The notes under the pieces: generated by a model | Told to the model about the DNA's origin: nothing | Database searches by the model: none | Seen by the model: only the letters and a program-made list of their open reading frames with translations | From: Bacteroidales bacterium | Lineage (GTDB): Bacteria; Bacteroidota; Bacteroidia; Bacteroidales; UBA932 | DNA: 64,000 nt | Direction: 5' to 3' | NCBI GenBank assembly: GCA_017560825.1 | Contig: JAFZED010000073.1 | Span: forward strand, 1-64,000 | Program-made: the position numbers and the translations under genes | In this document: positions 24,148 to 33,675 of the stretch, in pieces | How the letters are laid out: each line of letters opens with the position of its first letter | Position numbering within the stretch: position 1 is the first letter of the stretch

Positions 24148-24945
24148 CTATAAAGTCTTTAAAAATTCTTCAGCTGTACCGAGTGTGTCCAGTTTGCCGA
24201 CGTCTACCAGACGAAGGTCATCTGAGCACACTCCATATATATTATATAGGTGACACATACTAAGGTAAAAGTCCATTACCGGGAAACGCGGTGTGTCAGA
24301 AGTTATGTACAGCCCTCTGGTCTTTGCATAGCTCTCCATCACGTCAAGCACCTGGTCAGACATTATGTGTATTCCCGAAAACGCCAGTTTGAGGCATTCT
24401 TCCTCCCTGACGTGAGGACCGGCAAGGCGCAGCTCCCCAGTCTTTTCATTCATCCAGCCCACAAGCCTCATCGTGTCCGGCTCGAACAGGAGATACCTCG
24501 AGGATTTCCTTTTGCTGACCAACAAGGTAGCCAGGGCGTCCGGCCTCACCTGGGCCATAAGCCAGTCCAGATCACAGTTTGAAAGAATGTCCACATTGTG
24601 GATCAAGAAATGTCCGCATCCTTCCAGATACTTTCTGGCGTGAAGCACTGCACCTCCTGTTTCCAGAAGAAGTGTCCTCTCATCACTGACCTGCACCAGC
24701 ATATTCCCTTCTGCAGGCTCACCCGTCTGCAGCGAAATCCAATCCTGTCCAGCCAGCCATTCTTCTATCTTGTCTGCAAAATGATGGACATTTATCACAG
24801 CCTCATCAAAGCCCGACCTGCGCAGCTTATCGAGAGTAAGTTCTATCAAGGGCTTGCCGCCGACAGGGACAAGGGCCTTGGGAAGTGTGTCGGTAAGAGG
24901 CTTGAGTCTGGTTCCCAGACCAGCTGCAAATATCATTGCCTTCAT
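24148..24945 (-). CDS. murU: MurU-like nucleotidyltransferase
   Basis: 265 residues. AAGLGTRLKPLTDTLPKAL is the nucleotide loop and signature lysine of the sugar nucleotidyltransferases; HNVDILSNCDL is the metal aspartate. By family and neighbour it should make UDP-MurNAc from MurNAc-1-phosphate in cell-wall recycling. The start overlaps the end of the AmgK-like gene by 4 bases, so the two are translationally coupled. Confidence 0.85.
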   Translation of the reverse strand: MKAMIFAAGLGTRLKPLTDTLPKALVPVGGKPLIELTLDKLRRSGFDEAVINVHHFADKIEEWLAGQDWISLQTGEPAEGNMLVQVSDERTLLLETGGAVLHARKYLEGCGHFLIHNVDILSNCDLDWLMAQVRPDALATLLVSKRKSSRYLLFEPDTMRLVGWMNEKTGELRLAGPHVREEECLKLAFSGIHIMSDQVLDVMESYAKTRGLYITSDTPRFPVMDFYLSMCHLYNIYGVCSDDLRLVDVGKLDTLGTAEEFLKTL

Positions 24946-26369
24946 AATGTTTCTTCTATGCCTTGTTCTCTATGAATCAGCCTCACACGCACCTGAGGAT
25001 ACTTTTCTGCAATATGACGAGCGACGTGCTCGGCACTATATACGGAGCGGTGCTGCCCTCCTGTGCAGCCGAAGCTCATCATAAGGTTTGAAAAGCCTCG
25101 TCTGACATATCTCTCGACGTGGGAATCCACAATCGCATAGATATGACTTAAAAATTCTGTTATCTCTCCGTCATCTTCAAGGAATCTTATCACCGGCTCG
25201 TCACGTCCTGTCAGTTTCTTGTACGGTTCGTATCTTCCCGGATTGTGGATGGCCCTGCAGTCGAAGACATAGCCTCCTCCGTTGCCTGACATATCCTGAG
25301 GAATGCCCTTCCTGTAGGAGAAACTGTAGACCTTGACTTCAAGCATACCGTCGTGACTTTCCTCCGCAGCGAAACGAGGGAGGCGCGTCAAACCTTCCAG
25401 GACTTCCATCAGATACGGATACGCCTCGAACGGTTTTGCTATCAGTTCCCTCAGATTTTCCAAAGCAGGGGCTATGCTGACGATGAACTGCGCCTTCTGC
25501 TCGACAAGACCTCTGAAGCCATAGGCCCCAAGAACCTGAAGGGTTCTGAAAAGGACGGACAGACGAAGTCGACCGTCAAATCCGACGCGGTCAACGTCGG
25601 TATATTCCTTATATTCCTTGAGAGCTTCCAGATAGCTGTCGACCATCCTTTCCTTAAGCCACTGAGGGTAGCGGAACCTTGCCTGCCATACGAAGGAGGC
25701 GACGTCGTAATATATCGGGCCTCTTCGACCGCCCTGGAAATCGATGAAATACGGCTCACCATCCTTGATCATCACGTTTCTCGCATTGAAATCGCGATAG
25801 AGGAAGGTGTTGCCGGAGTCCTCCAGAAGGTCCTTAGCGAGAAGTTCGAATTCGTCCTGCAGACGCACTTCGTCAAACTCCAGTCCGCTCGGCTTGAGGA
25901 AGCAGTACTTGAAGTAGTTCAGGTCAAACATTACCATCCTGTGATCAAAGGCAGGCTGAGGGTAGCACACCGAAAAATCCAGGCCTTCAGCACCCTTGAA
26001 CTGGATCTCAGGAAGCTTGGACATAGTCCTGCACAGGAGTTCCACCACTGGAGAATCCGGGGAATAGCCGCCATCCTTGAGGGCTGCAGCCACTTCATCT
26101 GAAAGCATCCTGTCCCCGAGATCTTCCTGGATGTAGGTCATTCCATCCTGAGCAACTGCATAGACCTGCGGAACATTTATGCCTTTCGAACGGAAATGCT
26201 CCGAGAGCCTGATGAATGCGTTGTTTTCACGGGCGTCGGTTCCTATGACTCCCATACACGAACGGCCTTCCGCAGAAAGCCTGAAATAGCGTCGGTTGCT
26301 GCCCGAACCTGACAGAGGCTCGCAGGACTGAGGCTCAACACTGAAATATGTTGTGAATAAATTTTCCAT
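24942..26369 (-). CDS. AmgK-like amino-sugar kinase fused to a RapZ C-terminal domain
   Basis: 475 residues, two domains. Residues about 10-330 are an aminoglycoside-phosphotransferase-type kinase: GSNRRYFRL, a Brenner-type loop FLYRDFNARNVMI and IDFQGGRRGPIYYDVASF. AmgK enzymes phosphorylate MurNAc and GlcNAc at C1. Residues about 340-475 match the RapZ C-terminal domain (FSYRKGIP, VFDCRAIHNPG, GCTGGQHRSV), which in E. coli senses glucosamine-6-phosphate. The RapZ ATPase half is absent. Next to murU, this suggests recycling flux linked to amino-sugar sensing. Confidence 0.88.
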   Translation of the reverse strand: MENLFTTYFSVEPQSCEPLSGSGSNRRYFRLSAEGRSCMGVIGTDARENNAFIRLSEHFRSKGINVPQVYAVAQDGMTYIQEDLGDRMLSDEVAAALKDGGYSPDSPVVELLCRTMSKLPEIQFKGAEGLDFSVCYPQPAFDHRMVMFDLNYFKYCFLKPSGLEFDEVRLQDEFELLAKDLLEDSGNTFLYRDFNARNVMIKDGEPYFIDFQGGRRGPIYYDVASFVWQARFRYPQWLKERMVDSYLEALKEYKEYTDVDRVGFDGRLRLSVLFRTLQVLGAYGFRGLVEQKAQFIVSIAPALENLRELIAKPFEAYPYLMEVLEGLTRLPRFAAEESHDGMLEVKVYSFSYRKGIPQDMSGNGGGYVFDCRAIHNPGRYEPYKKLTGRDEPVIRFLEDDGEITEFLSHIYAIVDSHVERYVRRGFSNLMMSFGCTGGQHRSVYSAEHVARHIAEKYPQVRVRLIHREQGIEETL

Positions 26370-26437
26370 ATATTTTGCGAATTTACGAATTTGTCAAACA
26401 AAAAAATTAAATTTGTAGGATATATTTATACATATTA

Positions 26438-26470
26438 TTTGAGACCTTCAGGTCAATAACTTTATATTTG
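26438..26470 (+). promoter_or_regulatory. pncB promoter
   Basis: TTTG (26438-26441), 21 bases, TATATTTG (26463-26470). Near-perfect consensus, 18 bases before the pncB ATG at 26489. Confidence 0.75.
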
Positions 26471-26488
26471 CGAAACTGCGTTATAGCT

Positions 26489-27970
26489 ATGTTGAACTAC
26501 GCATACTGTTCGGACAAGTACCAGTACACAATGGGAAAATCCTTTTTTGACAGCGGAATGAAGGATCAGACCGCCGTATTCAACCTTTTTTACAGAAAAG
26601 CTCCCGAAAACAACAACTGGGCTGTGGTAAGCGGCACAGACGAGGTCATCGAAATGGTGGCGAACCTCGGAAATATGGATCCGGTCTTCTTCGAGAAGTT
26701 CCTTCCGGGTGAAGAATATGCGGACTACAGGGGCTATCTGTCTTCAATGAAATTCACCGGCACCATCTACGCTATGCGCGAGGGAGAAATCGCTTTCCCT
26801 AACCAGCCGATCATAATAATTGAAGGACCTCTCATCGAAGCCCAGGTGCTCGAGACACCTATGCTCTGCATTATGAACCATCAGATGGCAGTTGCAACAA
26901 AGGCATCGAGAGTCTGCCGCGCAACCAACAGACCTGTCAGCGAGTTCGGTTCGAGAAGGGCACACGGTCCTTGGGCAGCGACATACGGAGCAAAGGCAGC
27001 GTTGATCGCAGGGTGTCAGGCGACATCCAACATTCTTACAGGAGTAATGAACGAATATGGTTCTACCGGCACGATGGCTCACAGCTACGTCACAGCCTTC
27101 GGCTGCAGCGTCGCTGGAGAGTACAAGGCCTTCGACACCTACATCAAGACCCACAAGGGCGAGCCGCTCATTCTTCTTATAGACACTTATGACACGCTTA
27201 AATGCGGAATCCGCAATGCAGTGAAAGCCTTCAAGGACAACGGAATCGACGACAGCTACAAGGGAGGCTACGGGGTCAGACTTGACAGCGGTGACCTTGC
27301 CTATCTTTCCATCGAGTGCCGCAACTACCTGGACGAAAACGGGCTGAAGGGATGTAAGATATTCGCAACCAACTCATTGGACGAGTATCTCATCACAGAC
27401 CTGGAACGCCAGGGTGCCTGCATTGACTCATATGGAGTCGGTGACGCCATCGCCACCAGCAAGGCAGCACCTTGCTTCGGCAATGTCTATAAGCTTGTGC
27501 AGATCGACGGCGAAGCTGTACTGAAACGTTCTGAAGACAAGATCAAGCTCATCAATCCGGGCTATCAGATGACCTACAGAATAATGATTGACGATCCTTC
27601 CAAGGGAGAGATCTTCAAGGCGGACGTCACCTGCCTGCGGGGCGACGAACTCAGCAGACTGATTGAAGCCGGCAAGACATTCACTATCTGCGACGAGTAC
27701 GACAGGTACAAGACCAAGACCTTTGAGGAAGGAAACTACAAGTACTATATTATGCAGAAGAAAGTGATAGAGAACGGCGTAAACTGTGCTCCTAAGTACA
27801 CCCTTATGGAGAAGAAAGCCTACTACAACACCACTCTGATGCACTTCAGCCCAAGCGAGCGCCGTCTGATAAACCCTCACTATTATAAGGTGGACATATC
27901 GGACGACCTCTACAACCTCAAGATGAGCATCATCACAAGACTCACTCAGGAAATCAAGAATTTCAAATAA
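26489..27970 (+). CDS. pncB: Nicotinate phosphoribosyltransferase
   Basis: 493 residues from the ATG at 26489 (MLNYAYCSDKYQYTMG); a TTG start at 26468 lies inside the -7 box. Makes nicotinate mononucleotide from nicotinate and PRPP. Visible family blocks: the N-terminal DKYQYTM, EFGSRRAHG, GYGVRLDSGDL and FATNSLDEYLI. It overlaps the next gene by one base (TAATG), forming an NAD salvage operon. Confidence 0.95.
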   Translation: MLNYAYCSDKYQYTMGKSFFDSGMKDQTAVFNLFYRKAPENNNWAVVSGTDEVIEMVANLGNMDPVFFEKFLPGEEYADYRGYLSSMKFTGTIYAMREGEIAFPNQPIIIIEGPLIEAQVLETPMLCIMNHQMAVATKASRVCRATNRPVSEFGSRRAHGPWAATYGAKAALIAGCQATSNILTGVMNEYGSTGTMAHSYVTAFGCSVAGEYKAFDTYIKTHKGEPLILLIDTYDTLKCGIRNAVKAFKDNGIDDSYKGGYGVRLDSGDLAYLSIECRNYLDENGLKGCKIFATNSLDEYLITDLERQGACIDSYGVGDAIATSKAAPCFGNVYKLVQIDGEAVLKRSEDKIKLINPGYQMTYRIMIDDPSKGEIFKADVTCLRGDELSRLIEAGKTFTICDEYDRYKTKTFEEGNYKYYIMQKKVIENGVNCAPKYTLMEKKAYYNTTLMHFSPSERRLINPHYYKVDISDDLYNLKMSIITRLTQEIKNFK

Positions 27971-28557
27971 TGAAAAACAGCGCATTAGTTGTCGTGGATA
28001 TGCTCTACGACTTTATCGACGGCACTCTGGCCTGCCAGAATGCAGAAAACGCGGTCAAGGAGACCTTGAAACAGATTGACAAGCTGACCAAAGGCCAGGG
28101 AGGCGAAGAGCACGAGATCCTCGACACCTTCCCTATCCTGTTCGTCCGCGACCAGCACCCTGCAGACCACTGCTCATTCACCGAGCAGGGAGGCACCTGG
28201 CCTGCACATTGCGTGGCTGGCACGCACGGCGGCGAGGTACACGAAGACCTGAAGCCGTACGTCCGCGAGGAACTGACATTCGACAAGGGATATGACAAGT
28301 CTCTGGAGCAGTACTCCGGCTTCGAGGGCCTCAACACCGCAGAGCAGACTCTGGGAGAGATTCTGGAACTCCTCGATACGACAGACGTGTATGTCTGCGG
28401 AATAGCCACAGAGTTCTGTGTAAAAAACACTTGCGAAGACCTTCTGAAGGCCGGTTTCAAGGTGCATCTCCTTAAGGACTGCGTCGCTTATGTAACAGCT
28501 GAGGGCCACCTCAAAGCCCTCGAAGAAATGACTTCAAAGGGCATAGTTATTGATTAA
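27970..28557 (+). CDS. pncA: Nicotinamidase (isochorismatase-fold hydrolase)
   Basis: 195 residues. Converts nicotinamide to nicotinate, the substrate of PncB. Catalytic Asp in VVDMLYDF, metal-binding RDQHPADHCSF (Asp, His, His), TWPAHC, and nucleophile Cys in CGIATEFCVKNT. Coupled to pncB by a shared base. The nicotinamidase call rests on the metal motif and the neighbour. Confidence 0.92.
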   Translation: MKNSALVVVDMLYDFIDGTLACQNAENAVKETLKQIDKLTKGQGGEEHEILDTFPILFVRDQHPADHCSFTEQGGTWPAHCVAGTHGGEVHEDLKPYVREELTFDKGYDKSLEQYSGFEGLNTAEQTLGEILELLDTTDVYVCGIATEFCVKNTCEDLLKAGFKVHLLKDCVAYVTAEGHLKALEEMTSKGIVID

Positions 28558-28579
28558 TAAATAATTATTCGTACCTTTG
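28550..28579 (+). promoter_or_regulatory. Promoter of the porin gene
   Basis: TTG (28550-28552), 19 bases, TACCTTTG (28572-28579). It begins inside the last codons of pncA, and the start point would lie only a few bases before the ATG at 28590, giving a very short leader. Confidence 0.6.
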
Positions 28580-28589
28580 CCGTCTTGTT

Positions 28590-31412
28590 ATGAAGAATTT
28601 GATGGCGAAAATATGGGTACCGACCCTGATTGTGCTCCTTGCAGCAGTCCAGTCTTTCGGTATCGACCTGCACAGGTCGGCAAAGGTTTTCAGCTTTGCC
28701 GATTCGCTTGCACTTATCAGCCAGGCCGACTCCACAACGATTGACTCACTGAAGGTGGACTCACTGGCTCCATTTACGCAAAGCACTGACACTCTTTCAG
28801 TTGATTCGCTGGCGATTGACACATTGCAGTCCGACACTGCGATGACTTTGTTCCTTACCGCAAGAGACACCATTAAGGTTCCGGACTCACTCAGAGACGC
28901 CGACCCATTCTTCTACAAGTACTACATCGCCGTCAAGGACTCGACCACCAGAGCTCAGGTAAGGGATTCTCTCCTGATGGCAGGAGACACACTCGAGCTG
29001 ATGAAGCTTGACTCCCTCTACCTGAAGGATTCTTCAGAAGTTGCAAAGGCAAAATTTGACGCCTGGTATGCTTCACTCTCAAGAATGGAGCGCAAGAAGT
29101 ATGACAACGAGCAGATGCTCCCTGCCCTGATTGCAGCAGCAAACCGTAAGGCGGAGATAAAGGACAGCATCCAGACACGCAAGGACAGTATCAGGAAGGC
29201 GACTCCACGTATTCTTGAGACATTCGCCGTCCCTGACTCTATGCATTACAAGAGGCTCATTATGTGGAAGCACGACCGCTATTTCCATAACATAGCTCTT
29301 GAGAAACAGGACACATCGTTCAACTACAACTTCACGGAATACCCATTCTATAAGAAGGACGTAAATGCAACGTACCTTGGAGTGATCGGCTCTCCAACCC
29401 AGCTCTACAACTATTTCAAGAGGGAGGAGATAGACAACGCCATCTTCTACACTCCGTACGACCTGTACACCTACACTCCTGAGACCCTCCCTAAGTTCAA
29501 CACCAAGACTCCTTACACGGAGCTCTGCTATTGGGGAACCCTGTTCGCCAACAAGGACAAGGAAGAGTCCAGCATCAGGGTACGCACGACACAGAACATT
29601 ACCCCTCAGCTCAATATCTTCCTTGAGTACAGCCAGTTCGGAAGCAAGGGTATGCTCAGAAGAGAGGACACCGACAACAGAACCGCTGTAATGGCAGCCA
29701 ACTACCTTGGCAAGAGGTATATGATGCACACAGGCTACATCTACAACCGTATCGAGAGAAGTGAGAACGGTGGTGTGATCGACACCGACTGGATCCGCGA
29801 CACCACAGTGGACTCACGAGAAATCGAGGTCTACCTGCGCAGTGCAAGCAACAAGCTGAAGAAGAACACCCTGTTCCTTGACCAGACTTACAGGATCCCA
29901 TTCACATTCCTTGACAAGAATGTAAGAGAGGCTAAAAAGAGGGAGAAGATAGAAGCCGCAAGACGCGACAGCATAAAGGTTGTACGTGACAGTATCCTTG
30001 CAGGAGAAGACTCACTTGCAATTGCAGCTGTTCTCGCGGAGATCGAAAAAGAGAAGCTCCAGGCTGCACAAACAGACGAGACTAAGGCCGTAAGCGATTC
30101 CGCCCTGATGAATTCTGACATCACAACAGCATTCATCGGCCACAGCAGCGAGTACTCTGTCTTCAGAAAGACCTACGAGGACAACATTACAGACGACTTC
30201 GGACGAGAATTCTACGGGGACAGATTCTACATCAACCCTACCCGCAGCAAGGACTCCCTGAGAGTGATGAGGTTTGAAAACAGGTTCTTCATAAGGCTCC
30301 AGCCTTGGAAGAGCGACGGAATCATCTCAAAACTTGATGTCGGATTGGGAGACAAGCTCGCGAACTATTACACATTCAAGCCGATAGACTACCTCGAGGG
30401 AGCCAGCAACAAGATTATGAACTCGATGTACCTCTATTCAGGAGCACGAGGACAGTACGACAAGTATCTCGAATGGGACGCATTCGGTAAATATACATTC
30501 CTTGGCTACGAAGCCAACGACTTCACCCTTAACGCCAACGCAACCATCAAGATCTATCCGTTCAGAAAGGACAGGAAGAGCCCGATAGAGTTCAAGGGAC
30601 ACTTTGAGACAAGCCTCAAGGAACCGGACTACTACCAGCAGCACCTTTTTACAAACCATTTCAAATGGGACAATGATTTCGGAAAGATCTCTACAACAAA
30701 GGTAGAGGGAGGAGTCAACATCCCGAGATGGGATATGGATGCGGCTTTCGGCTATGCCCTGCTTGCCAACAACATCTACTATGACACCCTTGGCATAGCG
30801 AGACAGAACTCCAAGCCGATGAGTGTGATGTCCGCATCATTGCGAAAAGACTTCCAGGTAGGTAAGCTGCACTTTGAGAACCGCGCATTGTTCCAGCTCT
30901 CGTCAAACAAGGATGTGATGCCGCTGCCGATGCTCGCCCTCAATTTGAGATATTACTTTGAATTTGATGTCGTGAAGAACGCGATGAAGATGCAGGTAGG
31001 AGCGAATACGACATTTACAACCAAGTGGTACGCACCGGCTTACAACCCTGTGCTCGGAGTGTTCCACAACCAGAACAAGGAAGAATTTGGAAATTGCCCT
31101 TATATAGATGCATTTGTCAATGTACAGTGGAAGAGGGCGTGTGTGTTTGTAAAGGCAGTCAATGTGAATATGGGCTGGCCTAATGAATCAGCAGATTATT
31201 TTACTGCGGCAGGATACATAGCGCCGCAGAGAGTCATTAAGTTGGGTATAACCTGGCCGTTCTACACGCTGCCGGGACGTGGAGGTACCTCAACAAGCTC
31301 CAAAGGATCTGCAGGAGGAGGATCAGGAATGGGTCCTTCAGGCGGATCAAGACCGGGAATGGGTTCATCAAGCGGACCAAGAACCGCAACGAACTCAGCG
31401 GTCAGGAGATAA
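28590..31412 (+). CDS. Large putative outer-membrane porin (Bacteroidetes putative porin family)
   Basis: 940 residues. Signal peptide (about 1-24), then a Ser/Asp/Leu-rich stretch with repeated DSLxxDSL units (about 38-90), a helical linker, and a long beta-barrel region (about 230-895) of alternating aromatic strands. The last predicted strand (VIKLGITWPFYTLPG) is followed by a Gly/Ser/Pro tail of about 40 residues. Barrel proteins normally end on an aromatic residue, so the tail is odd. Substrate unknown. Confidence 0.75.
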   Translation: MKNLMAKIWVPTLIVLLAAVQSFGIDLHRSAKVFSFADSLALISQADSTTIDSLKVDSLAPFTQSTDTLSVDSLAIDTLQSDTAMTLFLTARDTIKVPDSLRDADPFFYKYYIAVKDSTTRAQVRDSLLMAGDTLELMKLDSLYLKDSSEVAKAKFDAWYASLSRMERKKYDNEQMLPALIAAANRKAEIKDSIQTRKDSIRKATPRILETFAVPDSMHYKRLIMWKHDRYFHNIALEKQDTSFNYNFTEYPFYKKDVNATYLGVIGSPTQLYNYFKREEIDNAIFYTPYDLYTYTPETLPKFNTKTPYTELCYWGTLFANKDKEESSIRVRTTQNITPQLNIFLEYSQFGSKGMLRREDTDNRTAVMAANYLGKRYMMHTGYIYNRIERSENGGVIDTDWIRDTTVDSREIEVYLRSASNKLKKNTLFLDQTYRIPFTFLDKNVREAKKREKIEAARRDSIKVVRDSILAGEDSLAIAAVLAEIEKEKLQAAQTDETKAVSDSALMNSDITTAFIGHSSEYSVFRKTYEDNITDDFGREFYGDRFYINPTRSKDSLRVMRFENRFFIRLQPWKSDGIISKLDVGLGDKLANYYTFKPIDYLEGASNKIMNSMYLYSGARGQYDKYLEWDAFGKYTFLGYEANDFTLNANATIKIYPFRKDRKSPIEFKGHFETSLKEPDYYQQHLFTNHFKWDNDFGKISTTKVEGGVNIPRWDMDAAFGYALLANNIYYDTLGIARQNSKPMSVMSASLRKDFQVGKLHFENRALFQLSSNKDVMPLPMLALNLRYYFEFDVVKNAMKMQVGANTTFTTKWYAPAYNPVLGVFHNQNKEEFGNCPYIDAFVNVQWKRACVFVKAVNVNMGWPNESADYFTAAGYIAPQRVIKLGITWPFYTLPGRGGTSTSSKGSAGGGSGMGPSGGSRPGMGSSSGPRTATNSAVRR

Positions 31413-31427
31413 CAAAGTAGTGTTTAG

Positions 31428-32495
31428 ATGAAAGTTAGTGGAAAAGTAAAAAGAAGATTCGGCAAGACGCTCATAGCAGTTGCGATTGTTTTCGCGACCC
31501 CTATGTTTGAAGGAGGAAAGCCTATGAGCGGAGCACATAACGAAGATGCATTTGCCGGAAAGGAAATTGTCTGTGTAATAGACCTTTGCGATGATATGTA
31601 CAGCAAGCACGGTCTTGAAGCAGGCCTCAACTACCAGCTGGCGGAGAGATTCGCGGATGATAACAGATGCGAGGTCAAGATAATCAATGCCGGCAAGAAG
31701 GAAAACTGGTTGGACTCCCTCAAGCAGGGCAAGGCTGACATCGTGATAATGCACAACCAGGACAGCCTGGATGAAGGCATCCTGCTCTCACACAATATGG
31801 ACGAGAACACAGTATGGGGCATAAGCGATGACAAGTACCTCGAGCAGGTGAACTTATGGATCAGCCATATGACTTCACACGAGGAGTATTCTAAGATCAA
31901 GGCGAAATACTCACGCGTCTACAATCCGATCAAACGTGCTGAAAACGGCGTCGTATCCAACACGCTCAGCCCATATGACAGCATAATCAAGAAATATGCG
32001 GCAGAACTCGGCTGGGACTGGCGTATGCTTGCAGCTGTCATCTATCAGGAATCCAAATTCTCAATCAACTCCACCTCACACAGAGGTGCGACAGGTCTTA
32101 TGCAGGTTATGCCTCGCACTGCCGAATACTATGGAGTGAGCGACCTGCTTGATCCGGAAGAGAACATAAAAGCCGGTACAAGCCACCTGAAAAGGCTCCA
32201 GAGACTTTATATAAACGGAGGATTTGAACATTCCGAACTGATAAAGTTCACCCTTGCTTCATACAATGCAGGCGAAGGACGAATTGCAGACTGCAGGAAT
32301 TTCGCAGAATCAAGAAACATAGACAGCCGCAATTGGAATGAGATTGTGAGCCTTATCCCGCAGATGAGAGAGGATTCCATCCTCGAAGAAGAGTCAGTAA
32401 AGCTTGGAAAGTTCCAGGGCCACGAGACAATCGCCTACATCGACAGCATTATGTCTCTGTACGAAGCATTCTGCAAGATCTGTCCTCGCGGATAA
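31428..32495 (+). CDS. MltF-like lytic transglycosylase
   Basis: 355 residues. Signal or anchor segment at the N-terminus, a short solute-binding-like part (about 40-150), then the SLT catalytic domain (about 180-320): AAVIYQESKFSINS with catalytic Glu, GATGLMQVMPRTAEYYG, NIKAGTSHLKRL and ASYNAGEG. Cleaves peptidoglycan strands. It is 15 bases behind the porin gene. Confidence 0.92.
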   Translation: MKVSGKVKRRFGKTLIAVAIVFATPMFEGGKPMSGAHNEDAFAGKEIVCVIDLCDDMYSKHGLEAGLNYQLAERFADDNRCEVKIINAGKKENWLDSLKQGKADIVIMHNQDSLDEGILLSHNMDENTVWGISDDKYLEQVNLWISHMTSHEEYSKIKAKYSRVYNPIKRAENGVVSNTLSPYDSIIKKYAAELGWDWRMLAAVIYQESKFSINSTSHRGATGLMQVMPRTAEYYGVSDLLDPEENIKAGTSHLKRLQRLYINGGFEHSELIKFTLASYNAGEGRIADCRNFAESRNIDSRNWNEIVSLIPQMREDSILEEESVKLGKFQGHETIAYIDSIMSLYEAFCKICPRG

Positions 32496-32496
32496 T

Positions 32497-33675
32497 TTAT
32501 TTCATCCTTACCGTCTCAGCAGGATCCACCTTTGAGATGAACACGCAAGGGATAAGCAACAGCAGCATTATCACGGCAAAAGACACCAGGTCCGCCAGCG
32601 CTACCATTCCCAGATCAAGATTTACTGGTACGAACGACACAAAGTAATTCTCAGGATTCAGCCTGAGAAGGTGTGTCGTACCCTGTACCAGGCAGAAGAT
32701 GAGTGCAAGTCCATTGCCCCAGGCCATTCCCTTCAAGACAAGAACAGAGGAGCTTGAAAGGAACACTTTAGATATAGCCTTATCAGTCATACCCAGAGAC
32801 TTGAGAAGACCGATTGTCGAAACATTTTCAAAAAGCATTATGAGCAGGCCGGAAATCATATTGAAGCCAGCCACTACCGTCATAAGCAGAAGAATAAAGA
32901 AGACATTGAAGTCGATAAGGTCGAGCCAGTCAAAGAGCTGAGGGTAGTTGTCCACTGACGAAGTGGCGACAACCGTCTCCTGATCTTCATCCGCATAGGC
33001 GTTGATGACAGCGCCAATCTCTCCACCGGAGTAAAGAATGTCCGACTCGTCAGCTCCCTTTTCAAGCAGGATCTCAAAAGAGGAGACTTCATCTTCAGAC
33101 CAGCCGTTAAGCCTCTGCATATCCTCAAGCGACGCGTACACCACCAGCTTCTGATCCACTTCCACGATGGCATCGTGGATTGCAGCCACATTGAACTGGC
33201 GCGCCTTCACGGTCTTTCCTACAAAATAGGACAACATCCTGTCTCCAACCTTCAGTCCAGCTATCTGTGCAAGTCTGCGAGGGATCGACACACCCAACGA
33301 AAGGGTGTCAGGCACACCTGACAGCTGATCCGAAGGAAGGCCCTTGAACATAACTCCGTGAACGCTTTCGCCGTTCTTGACAATTCCAGCCCTGTATATC
33401 ACCGGAACGACTTCATCTACACCTCGCACCTCCTTCACATACGGAAGATATGCAGGTTCCTTCTCTATCGGCCTGCTCTCATCCAGTACATTCAGATCCG
33501 GAGGAGTAAGACGCACATCACCTGCCACAGCGGAAAGTCCGGCACGGATCTCACTGCGGAATCCCGATGACACCGCCACTGCAACGATCATAACAAGATA
33601 GCTCACCGCGATGGAAGCCATCACGATGCGCCTCTTGAATCGAAGCTTACGGGCTATGAACAGGGATGCATCCAT
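32497..33675 (-). CDS. FtsX/LolC-E-like ABC transporter permease
   Basis: 392 residues. One membrane segment near the N-terminus (about 16-38), a large periplasmic domain (about 40-255), and three segments towards the C-terminus, as in LolC/LolE/MacB. The closing FISKVDPAETVRMK is typical. LolC/E release lipoproteins from the inner membrane. No ATPase gene lies next to it here. It shares one base with the end of the TPR gene. Convergent with the transglycosylase gene, 1 base apart. Confidence 0.88.
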   Translation of the reverse strand: MDASLFIARKLRFKRRIVMASIAVSYLVMIVAVAVSSGFRSEIRAGLSAVAGDVRLTPPDLNVLDESRPIEKEPAYLPYVKEVRGVDEVVPVIYRAGIVKNGESVHGVMFKGLPSDQLSGVPDTLSLGVSIPRRLAQIAGLKVGDRMLSYFVGKTVKARQFNVAAIHDAIVEVDQKLVVYASLEDMQRLNGWSEDEVSSFEILLEKGADESDILYSGGEIGAVINAYADEDQETVVATSSVDNYPQLFDWLDLIDFNVFFILLLMTVVAGFNMISGLLIMLFENVSTIGLLKSLGMTDKAISKVFLSSSSVLVLKGMAWGNGLALIFCLVQGTTHLLRLNPENYFVSFVPVNLDLGMVALADLVSFAVIMLLLLIPCVFISKVDPAETVRMK

